A stretch of DNA of 64,000 bases. Source: Aerococcus viridans. Its GTDB lineage: Bacteria > Bacillota > Bacilli > Lactobacillales > Aerococcaceae. The translations under genes and the position numbers were made by a program. Position 1 is the stretch's first letter. Every line of letters begins with the position of its first letter. The stretch lies in NCBI RefSeq assembly GCF_001543285.1, contig NZ_CP014164.1, positions 496,001 through 560,000 on the forward strand, written 5' to 3'. Below the pieces are notes generated by a model that saw only the letters and a list, made by a program, of their open reading frames with translations, made no database searches and was not told the DNA's origin. Below are positions 28,755-35,448 of the stretch, in pieces.

Positions 28755-29303
28755 ATGAGCGGGTATGTAAAATCAAAGAAAGATATGAAATTTCAGAGTC
28801 AAGATGATTTGAACTACGTACAAAGCGTTATCGATGATGCTGATTTGGCGTTGCATGACAAATCAAGACGGATGGAAAATTCTCCAATTGGCGAAGCTGT
28901 AGCTGGTGCAGTCGGCGTTGGTGTTGGTGCAGGTGTTGGTTTTGCTGGGCTGTATCTTGGCGGCTCTGTTGTCGGGTTGAGCGCCGCAGGCATCACAAGC
29001 GGATTAGCAGCTGCAGGCGGATTAATTGGCGGAGGCATGGTTGCTGGAATTGCAGTATTAGCAGCCCCTGCTGTTGTTTTGGGTGGTGCTGGTTTAAGCA
29101 TTGCTTCTCATGTTAAAAACAAGAAATTGCGAGAGGTAAAAGAATTGATATACAAAAATGCCGTTGCAAAGCAGACTGCAATTGTAGAAGCATTGAGTAA
29201 GGAAGCTAATGCAGACAAGGAAAGGATTGACTACTTATCTGGCTTAAATGTATTGCTGCAATCTGCTATTAAAGATTTGCAGCATGACTTAGGTATGGCT
29301 TGA
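28755..29303 (+). CDS. Glycine-zipper membrane protein, copy 1
   Basis: 182 residues in three parts: a polar N-terminus (1-44), a very Gly/Ala/Val-rich hydrophobic region (45-117) with repeated GxxxG spacing such as GVGVGAGVGFAG and GGLIGGGMVAG, and a C-terminal amphipathic coiled-coil-like helix (122-178). Glycine-zipper regions pack into membranes and can oligomerise or form pores. AAGGAG at 28741-28746 sets the start. Followed 18 bp later by the start of the 465-residue partner gene. Function unknown; I do not recognise the family. Confidence 0.8.
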   Translation: MSGYVKSKKDMKFQSQDDLNYVQSVIDDADLALHDKSRRMENSPIGEAVAGAVGVGVGAGVGFAGLYLGGSVVGLSAAGITSGLAAAGGLIGGGMVAGIAVLAAPAVVLGGAGLSIASHVKNKKLREVKELIYKNAVAKQTAIVEALSKEANADKERIDYLSGLNVLLQSAIKDLQHDLGMA

Positions 29304-29321
29304 TTTTGAGGGGCTGAGTGT

Positions 29322-29429
29322 ATGAGCAAATTTCAATATTCTGACGAAGAGATGAATTTGAATAAAGTCTTGAAAATGAATCAAGACAAATCAGATGCAT
29401 TGCAAAACAACAAGGAGTGGTTACGATGA
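29322..29429 (+). pseudogene. Truncated 5' copy of the 465-residue gene
   Basis: The first 30 codons (MSKFQYSDEEMNLNKVLKMN...) equal those of the gene at 29993, then run into the ribosome binding site of unit 2 and stop after 35 codons. A by-product of the tandem duplication. Confidence 0.9.
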
Positions 29430-29974
29430 GCGGGTATGTAAAATCAAAGAAAGATATGAAATTTCAGAGTCAAGATGCTTTGAACTACGTACAAAGCGTT
29501 ATCGATGATGCTGATTTGGCGTTGCATGACAAATCAAGACGGATGGAAAATTCTCCAATTGGCGAAGCTGTAGCTGGTGCAGTCGGCGTTGGTGTTGGTG
29601 CAGGTGTTGGTTTTGCTGGGCTGTATCTTGGCGGCTCTGTTGTCGGGTTGAGCGCCGCAGGCATCACAAGCGGATTAGCAGCTGCAGGCGGATTAATTGG
29701 CGGAGGCATGGTTGCTGGAATTGCAGTATTAGCAGCCCCTGCTGTTGTTTTGGGTGGTGCTGGTTTAAGCATTGCTTCTCATGTTAAAAACAAGAAATTG
29801 CGAGAGGTAAAAGAATTGATATACAAAAATGCCGTTGCAAAGCAGACTGCAATTGTAGAAGCATTGAGTAAGGAAGCTAATGCAGACAAGGAAAGGATTG
29901 ACTACTTATCTGGCTTAAATGTATTGCTGCAATCTGCTATTAAAGATTTGCAGCATGACTTAGGTATGGCTTGA
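29426..29974 (+). CDS. Glycine-zipper membrane protein, copy 2
   Basis: Identical to copy 1 except Ala18 instead of Asp18. The same ribosome binding site and spacing to the partner gene are kept, so both copies should be translated. Which residue is ancestral cannot be told from this window. Confidence 0.8.
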   Translation: MSGYVKSKKDMKFQSQDALNYVQSVIDDADLALHDKSRRMENSPIGEAVAGAVGVGVGAGVGFAGLYLGGSVVGLSAAGITSGLAAAGGLIGGGMVAGIAVLAAPAVVLGGAGLSIASHVKNKKLREVKELIYKNAVAKQTAIVEALSKEANADKERIDYLSGLNVLLQSAIKDLQHDLGMA

Positions 29975-29992
29975 TTTTGAGGGGCTGAGTGT

Positions 29993-31390
29993 ATGAGCAA
30001 ATTTCAATATTCTGACGAAGAGATGAATTTGAATAAAGTCTTGAAAATGAATCAAGACAAATCAGATGCATTGCAAAACAACATGGAAATTCTATCATCA
30101 AGAGAAGCAGCTGACTTCAATATTGCTGCCGCTCAAAACTTGTTACAATCACTCGGGAAAAAAACAGAAATAGATTCTTTGACTGAAGATATTAATTCAA
30201 AAAAAGGTGGGCGTAAATTAGAACACAGGCCAGCCTTAAATGACTGGGATGAAATTGTTCAGCAAGCCGAGAAATACCATCCGCAGCCCGTGATGCTTGA
30301 GGATATCATGACGGAGCAGGAAATCGCAGCTTCTTTTACTGAGTTATCTCAAATAAATGATTTATTTTCAAAAAAGACAAGTATAATCAATAAAACAGAT
30401 TTGTCTTTTCTTGCGATTGCGACAGCTCTGCAAGTTACTAAAAGTTTGATTTTCCCCTATATTGCTGAGAAATTCCATTACGGTGAAAGCTTTGATAAAG
30501 CCGATAGATTAGCCCATGATGATAAATCTATTGAGGAAGCACACAAACAAGCAAACGATAAGTTTAGAGATAAAAACCTCAGAAATCATGAGACTGGGCA
30601 CTGGATTAATCTACTCTACCAGACGCCCCCCTATGATATAACCAAAGGGTCAAAAGCTTTGGACATTAATATGGGCGGTGCGTACCACCGGCTATATACG
30701 CTTGGTCATGACCCCATCTTAGGTTGGATTTTTGGTACGATGAATATTTTAACAGATGTCATTACTCTAAACAATTTCCAATCATACCGAGTTGTCCGCA
30801 ATCCTATGCGGATAACAAAAGAAATTGTGCCGATGCACTCAATGTTTACTGAAAGTTATGAGTATATCAAAGAGGATTTTCTTAATCTTCCTGCGGCGAT
30901 ATTTGCTCAGGCACAGCACTTGAAATCTGATGAATACACTAAAGTGGGTCTGCCCGTTCCACTCCTGTCAAGTATTAACGAAAACTTTGCAAGTGCATTA
31001 TACAAGAGTAATTATGACGCACTTTGCTTTGCAAGAGATTTGAAAATTGTCGGTGCGTCTTTCGCTGTTTCCAAAGTGTTTGACATTATTATTACGCTTG
31101 TTCATGGCCTGTTTCGGAGAGACGATGAACCCAAAGACCTTTTTGAAGTTCGGACAAGAAAAATTTTACTTGTTTCCAATTCAATAGCGTCAACGAGTAC
31201 AATAATTAATGCTGGAATAACATCAAATCCCAAAAATCTTGACATTGGTAGCTTGCTTAATACCGTAGTTCATTTGTTTACCGATATGCGCTTCATAGCA
31301 CGAATTAAGGAGGAGTTCATCGAAGAGCAAATATCTGATATGCTACAAAAGGAAATTGAAAAAATAGATTCGATATACGGAAATATTTAG
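29993..31390 (+). CDS. 465-residue membrane-associated protein with HExxH motif, unknown family
   Basis: Partner of the glycine-zipper gene, 18 bp downstream, with GAGGGGCTG as ribosome binding site. N-terminal 130 residues are polar and helical. A hydrophobic segment at ~136-157 (FLAIATALQVTKSLIFPYIA) is followed by NHETGHWINLLYQTPPYD (residues 198-215), which contains HETGH, the zinc-peptidase pattern HExxH. A conserved-looking GGAYHRLYTLGHDPILGWIFG comes next, then hydrophobic stretches near 345-370 and 390-410, and a charged end. I cannot name a family; metallopeptidase or membrane effector are possibilities. Confidence 0.75.
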   Translation: MSKFQYSDEEMNLNKVLKMNQDKSDALQNNMEILSSREAADFNIAAAQNLLQSLGKKTEIDSLTEDINSKKGGRKLEHRPALNDWDEIVQQAEKYHPQPVMLEDIMTEQEIAASFTELSQINDLFSKKTSIINKTDLSFLAIATALQVTKSLIFPYIAEKFHYGESFDKADRLAHDDKSIEEAHKQANDKFRDKNLRNHETGHWINLLYQTPPYDITKGSKALDINMGGAYHRLYTLGHDPILGWIFGTMNILTDVITLNNFQSYRVVRNPMRITKEIVPMHSMFTESYEYIKEDFLNLPAAIFAQAQHLKSDEYTKVGLPVPLLSSINENFASALYKSNYDALCFARDLKIVGASFAVSKVFDIIITLVHGLFRRDDEPKDLFEVRTRKILLVSNSIASTSTIINAGITSNPKNLDIGSLLNTVVHLFTDMRFIARIKEEFIEEQISDMLQKEIEKIDSIYGNI

Positions 31391-31724
31391 TTTTAGTACT
31401 GTTTGCACTAATCTAAAATTCCTGTGCGAAGCTAAGGGCGCACTTCTATACATGGCCTTGCGGCCTGTATCGTGCGTCCTGCGGAGCAACAGCCCAGACT
31501 GATGAAGTCTGGGCTGTTTTGCGTCGCTGCGTTCCGAACAAGGGGCTGCACCCCTTGCGACACTTGCGTGTCTATCCTTGCCCACCCGCCGGAATGATAC
31601 ACTCGCTTTGCGTCTGTATCTTTCCGGTGGGTCTGACAACTGAATACCGAATTATCCCCATATTCTAACCGTTTTGCCTTTCCGGGCAAGGCGGTCTTTT
31701 CATTTTTACTTGAAGGAGGATTTT
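31391..31724 (+). other. Non-coding leader rich in hairpins, with terminator at 31488-31520
   Basis: AACAGCCCAGACT/AGTCTGGGCTGTTTT is a good terminator for the cargo pair. Around it lie further GC-rich stems (AAGGGGCTGCACCCCTT; CCGCCGGAATG/CTTTCCGGTGGG). Just before, GAAGCTAAGGGCGCACTTCT has the look of an origin-of-transfer region of mobilisable Gram-positive elements. AAGGAGG at 31713-31719 serves the next gene. Confidence 0.5.
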
Positions 31725-32150
31725 ATGAGCAAAACCATCAAGCAGTTACAACGGGAATACGCCGCCAATGAGGTGAAAATCCAGCAGGAGAAGCACAAGC
31801 TCCAACGGCTGAATAACCGCGTCCAGTATTATGAAAAAGGCGACAGACAAAAGCGGGCACACCGGCTTATTACACGCGGCGCAGCCATTGAGAGCGTAGC
31901 CCCGGAGGTGAAGGAGCTTTTGGAAACGGAGTTCTATACGCTGGCAGGATATATCTTTTCTTTGCCGGAGGTCAAAACGGCTGTCAGCACGGCCATGACT
32001 GTAAGGCAAAGATGCACTACTGCACCACCAGCTACTTTGAGAAGCGACAAGACCATTTCATCTGCTCCAACTATCGCAGCAATACAGGGACTTGCTCAGC
32101 ACACTTTATCCGGGCGGTTGTACTGGAAGAAATGGTGTGGATGCATATGA
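31725..32150 (+). CDS. DUF3847-like protein with out-of-frame alien tail
   Basis: The first ~88 residues (KTIKQLQREYAANEVKIQQE, a coiled-coil; then KRAHRLITRGAAIE and EFYTLAGYIFSLPEV) match the small DUF3847 proteins of Gram-positive conjugative elements. After VKTAVS the DNA switches to recombinase sequence in another frame, adding about 50 meaningless residues. GGAGG lies 6 bp before the ATG. Probably non-functional or altered. Confidence 0.7.
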   Translation: MSKTIKQLQREYAANEVKIQQEKHKLQRLNNRVQYYEKGDRQKRAHRLITRGAAIESVAPEVKELLETEFYTLAGYIFSLPEVKTAVSTAMTVRQRCTTAPPATLRSDKTISSAPTIAAIQGLAQHTLSGRLYWKKWCGCI

Positions 32151-32656
32151 GCGCGGTGATTTCCTATGTGGCGCACCATGAGAGCTACTTCCGAAACTGG
32201 ATGGAAAACAGGCTGAAACTGCGAAGCGCGGAGATGCTGAAACTCTTGAAAAAGCAGCTATCCCAAGCGGAGAAGCGTATCACGGAGCTTGACCGTCTGT
32301 ATATCAAGATTTACGAGGATAACGCCAGCGGGCGACTTTCTGATGATCGGTTTTCCATGATGAGCAAGACCAACGAGGACGAGCAGGCAAGCCTAAAAGC
32401 GGAAGCGGCGCGTTTGCGGGAAGAAATTGAAGTACAGGAACGACAGACAGAAAACATTGAGCAGTTTATCCAGACGGCGAAAAAATACGCGGATTTGGAC
32501 GGGATTACCCCCTACGCTCTGCGGGAACTGGTATCCGCAATCTATGTGGAATCCCCGGACAAGAGCAGCGGACACAGGGTACAGCGTGTCCATATCCGCT
32601 ATGACCTTGTGGGCTTTATCCCGCTGGATGAACTGACAAAACAGGAAACGGCATGA
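31982..32656 (+). pseudogene. C-terminal fragment of a large serine recombinase (TnpX type)
   Basis: From about 31995 the plus frame reads HDCKAKMHYCTTSYFEKRQD and CSNYRSNTGTCSAHFIR: the recombinase zinc beta-ribbon. A long coiled coil (LLKKQLSQAEKRITELDRL) and the DUF4368-like end (ITPYALRELVSAIYVESPDK; RYDLVGFIPLDE) follow. The catalytic resolvase domain is absent, replaced by the DUF3847 gene. Large serine recombinases of this type move Tn4451-like elements. Confidence 0.88.
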
Positions 32657-32689
32657 CCCATAAGGCCATGCCGTCCCTGAAAACCATAT

Positions 32690-32738
32690 TACTGTTTTAT
32701 GCGCCCCCGCCTTTGTTCGCGGGCACCTTTTTCTTATT
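32690..32738 (-). repeat. Right inverted repeat of the island
   Basis: Complement of the left repeat: ACTGTTTTATG at the inner end and GGCACCTTTTTCTTAT at the outer end. It contains a hairpin (CGCCCCCGCC/CGCGGGCA) with a T run and may also act as terminator for the plus strand. Confidence 0.65.
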
Positions 32739-32762
32739 TACTGATTATTTACTTATGCATAC

Positions 32763-33416
32763 TTATAGATTTTGAACGGCTGTTGTGACATCTGTATCGC
32801 CATCTACCACTTCAAATTCTTTACCAATAGTATTGTCATTTTCAAGAACTGCTAGTAAGGTTTGGGCTACATTTTGACGGGCCACGTCAATGATTTCAGC
32901 CTGGGGTTCAGTTGTGATTTTGCCAGAACCTGGTTGATCACGTAGGATACCTGGGTGAACGATGGTCCAATCTAAGTTGGTGCGTGATTTCAACCATTCG
33001 TCTGCGTAAGTCTTCGCAGTGGTATAAACGCGTAGGACACCTTTCTCAATTTCCTCGCGACCAGTTCTAAATGTAGATACAATCACGAAACGCTTGATAC
33101 CAACTGCCTCAGCTGCCTGCATAGATTTAATAGCGCCATCAAGGTCAACCATCATAACAATGTCGTCACCTGATCCACCAGCACCGGCAGAGAAAATCAC
33201 TGAATCAATATTATTGTCGGTCAGAATTTTTTCAATGTCTGCTTGTGTGTGTTTAGTTAAGTCTAAGTAAACTGATTCAATCCCGCGTTCTTCAAAGAAG
33301 GGGGCTTGGTCTAAGTTACGAATAGCTGCAACTTCTTCTACTGTTTCTGAATCTTTTACAAAATCTGCGAAGTGACGAGATACGCCACCATTGGCACCAA
33401 TAACGAGTACTCTCAT
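32763..33416 (-). CDS. NAD(P)-binding atypical SDR (YwnB-like)
   Basis: About 217 residues. Rossmann motif VIGANGGVSRHF at the N-terminus, the SAGAGGSG strand-turn, VIVSTFRTG in place of a classical active site, and TIVHPGIL. Atypical SDRs of this kind bind NAD(P) and often lack the Tyr-x-x-x-Lys pair. AAGGAGCG lies 8 bp before ATG 33416; a further upstream in-frame ATG at 33437 has no such site. First native gene after the island. Confidence 0.85.
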   Translation of the reverse strand: MRVLVIGANGGVSRHFADFVKDSETVEEVAAIRNLDQAPFFEERGIESVYLDLTKHTQADIEKILTDNNIDSVIFSAGAGGSGDDIVMMVDLDGAIKSMQAAEAVGIKRFVIVSTFRTGREEIEKGVLRVYTTAKTYADEWLKSRTNLDWTIVHPGILRDQPGSGKITTEPQAEIIDVARQNVAQTLLAVLENDNTIGKEFEVVDGDTDVTTAVQNL

Positions 33417-33529
33417 GTTTGAAACGCTCCTTTTCAAATGACTCTTTCATTTCTCTATCAAATTTCTATATTCATCTGTCTACTACATAGTATAAAGGTC
33501 AAAAAAAGGCAATTCAAAGAATCCGCTTA

Positions 33530-34078
33530 TTAGCGGTCGAAATCGATCCGTTTGCTTAATGGATACATAATGAACATACCAAGGGTCATGGCCGCAAATT
33601 CAGACAGGGCAAGTGATAAGTAAATCGGTAAGAAGGCGGCGTCGGCACCGACTAATACGATTGTTGTAGTGGTTGTGAACATGGATAGGGCGAAAACCAC
33701 TGTCAAAGTAATATAGCGAATCCATTGGTCGGACAATAAGCCAAATTGCGCCTGCATAGCCATTTTAACAAGATAATCACCTAACCAGCGACCAATGTAT
33801 AGAAAGATAAAGGTTGAAACAGCGCCGACGATCATGTCGATTGGGCCGTAAGTCAGGAAGTTGGCGATGAAAACACCGATAGAAACTCCCCAGATATAGC
33901 GTTTATTGTGAAGGGCTAAGAAGTTTAGAGATTCAGAAATCCGGAATTGAACGGGTCCGTAAGAAATTGGTGCGATGACTAGGGTGATGACCACGTATAA
34001 GGCTGCCACGACGGCAATCTTGGTTATATCTAGAGTGGTAAAACGTGAAGGGGTGATTGTATCATTTGCGTTATTCAT
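33530..34078 (-). CDS. queT: QueT-family queuosine precursor transporter (ECF S component)
   Basis: 182 residues with about five to six membrane segments. Family features: KIAVVAALYVVITLVIAPIS, QFRISESLNFLAL and NFLTYGPIDMIVGA. As an S component it would bind preQ0/preQ1 and use the shared ECF module. The preQ1-II-like leader directly upstream supports the substrate. GGAGA of the leader is the ribosome binding site. Confidence 0.85.
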   Translation of the reverse strand: MNNANDTITPSRFTTLDITKIAVVAALYVVITLVIAPISYGPVQFRISESLNFLALHNKRYIWGVSIGVFIANFLTYGPIDMIVGAVSTFIFLYIGRWLGDYLVKMAMQAQFGLLSDQWIRYITLTVVFALSMFTTTTTIVLVGADAAFLPIYLSLALSEFAAMTLGMFIMYPLSKRIDFDR

Positions 34079-34081
34079 TGA

Positions 34082-34190
34082 AGTCTCCTTTATAGGCTGG
34101 GCCTAGTGTGCAATTGCGACCAAAGGACACTGATACCAGTGAGTAGTACTCTACCGAAGTGTCGCAATTTTAGTGTAATTTGTAATGTTG
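34082..34190 (-). promoter_or_regulatory. Candidate preQ1-II riboswitch upstream of queT
   Basis: On the minus strand: paired arms TTGCGAC and GTCGCAA, then ACACTAGGCCCAGCCTATAA and AGGAGAC before the ATG. The layout (long stem, ACAC, small hairpin TAGGC-CCA-GCCTA, then AAAGGAG) matches the preQ1-II (COG4708) class, which in Lactobacillales precedes queT and hides the ribosome binding site when ligand is bound. Judged by eye. Confidence 0.6.
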
Positions 34191-34217
34191 GATTTGTGAT
34201 TTTACATATGTAGAAAG

Positions 34218-34997
34218 TTACCGGATCAGCCAACCGCCATCGACAGGTATGGTATTGCCCTGCATGTAGGCTGCCTGGTCGCTAGCTAAAAATAAGGTCA
34301 GGGCTGCTACTTCATCAGGACTTGCCCACCGTTTAGCCGGTGTTTGGGCCATCACTTGGTCGGCCATGGGACTGTCACCCACAAAATCAGCTTGGTTCAT
34401 TGGCGTCATGATGGCACCAGGGGCAATTGCGTTAGCGACTAACCCTTGCCCCGCATAGTCGTAGGCCATCTGTTTAGTAAAGCCTACTATAGCATGCTTA
34501 GCTGTTGTATAAGCAATCCCGCCACCACCAGCCGTTAAGCCCGCGATCGAAGCCATATTGATTAATCGAGAAGTAGGATTGGCTAATAGCATGGGTAAAG
34601 CTGTATAGGTCATATTATAAGCAACTTGTAAATTACTAGAAATAATCGTTTGCCAGGTTGTTGGGTCCGTTTGATCTAAAGGTTTGTAATCGTCAAGGAC
34701 GCCGGCTGTATTACATAGTACATCAATGGCGTTCCAAGAAGTTTTTAATTCTTGAAAAAGGATAGTTACTGCCATTAAATCGCTACAATCCGCTTTGCGA
34801 AAGCTAAAGTTTTCCGGGTAGCTAGTAGTCCATTTATTAACCAACTCTGCATCTTCCTTAAGATCGACAGCCAAAACGCGATGGCCTTTTTCTAGAAAGT
34901 GTTGTACCTGACTGCTACCAATACCAGACATGCCGCCTGTAACGATAACCTTTAATTGGGCGGGGAGTTTAGGATAGTCAGTGTAGGATGTGTCCAA
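34218..34997 (-). CDS. Short-chain dehydrogenase/reductase
   Basis: 259 residues. Cofactor motif VTGGMSGIGSS, NTAGV for NNAG, catalytic Ser in INMASIAGL and Tyr-x-x-x-Lys in YTTAKHA. Ending VDGGW is typical. Resembles 3-oxoacyl-ACP or hydroxysteroid-type SDRs; substrate unknown. Its start lies inside the 3' end of the DUF2829 gene (20-bp overlap), so the two are translationally coupled. Confidence 0.9.
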   Translation of the reverse strand: MDTSYTDYPKLPAQLKVIVTGGMSGIGSSQVQHFLEKGHRVLAVDLKEDAELVNKWTTSYPENFSFRKADCSDLMAVTILFQELKTSWNAIDVLCNTAGVLDDYKPLDQTDPTTWQTIISSNLQVAYNMTYTALPMLLANPTSRLINMASIAGLTAGGGGIAYTTAKHAIVGFTKQMAYDYAGQGLVANAIAPGAIMTPMNQADFVGDSPMADQVMAQTPAKRWASPDEVAALTLFLASDQAAYMQGNTIPVDGGWLIR

Positions 34998-35262
34998 GTA
35001 TCTGCTTCCTTTCTATTGTGTAAGTTATGTGTGCGTTACTAGTCAGAAGCGATAGACCATCTTCAGCAAGGATATCGCATACAGTTGGTTGGAACATTGA
35101 GAAGCCCTCGCCAGCAACTGAAATTAGGAAATAAGGCGTAATTGTTTGACCTTCAAATTCTTTCGGGTCAACTAGTTTTACGTATTCCTCTGCGCCACCC
35201 CAACCATCGCGGATAATGTCTGCACCTTGGCGTAATTTAGGTAAAATTTCTTCAAATGTCAT
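34978..35262 (-). CDS. DUF2829 (Tad2-like) protein
   Basis: 94 residues. MTFEEILPKLRQGADIIRDGW, then YFLISVAGEGFSMFQPTVCD and ILAEDG match the DUF2829 pattern (MTFEEAL..L..G..v.R.gW ... W..s..D.LAeDW). DUF2829 proteins from phages include Tad2, which sequesters the cyclic ADP-ribose signal of Thoeris defence; chromosomal members are of unknown role. Here the final Trp is replaced by Gly and the C-terminus is longer than usual. GAGGTGAAAAG upstream. Confidence 0.7.
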   Translation of the reverse strand: MTFEEILPKLRQGADIIRDGWGGAEEYVKLVDPKEFEGQTITPYFLISVAGEGFSMFQPTVCDILAEDGLSLLTSNAHITYTIERKQILGHILH

Positions 35263-35363
35263 TTCTTTTCACCTCCTCAAAAATGCGTCAACAACTATTA
35301 TAGTAAATTTCAATTCTCCTATAGTATATATTTTCTATGTAATATGATTTATTTTTCATATAG

Positions 35364-35407
35364 GTGTGGTATAATGATAGCGAGGTATATGAATGAGTAT
35401 TCATATA
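35364..35407 (+). promoter_or_regulatory. Promoter with ArsR/SmtB-type operator for the metal ATPase
   Basis: TATAAT at 35370-35375 is followed by the palindrome ATATGAAT-GAGT-ATTCATAT around 35387-35406. This spacing and sequence match operators of ArsR-family metal sensors (CzrA/CadC type), which release on binding Zn or Cd. The regulator gene is not in the window. Confidence 0.7.
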
Positions 35408-35448
35408 AACTTGTATATAGTAGGTGAAATGATAAAAAAGGAGCGGAC

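Larger units (their letters stand above)
28741..30082 (+). repeat. 671-bp tandem duplication (two units)
   Basis: Unit 1 is 28741-29411, unit 2 is 29412-30082. I see one base difference (GAT at 28806 versus GCT at 29477). Each unit holds the ribosome binding site and whole glycine-zipper gene plus the first 90 bp of the following gene. No long repeat flanks the units, so the junction arose with almost no homology. Confidence 0.95.

Noticed and set aside
28814..29101. Long antisense open frame over the glycine-zipper gene
   Set aside because: It is the Pro/Ala-rich mirror of GGx-rich codons on the other strand, repeated identically in the second unit, with no ribosome binding site.
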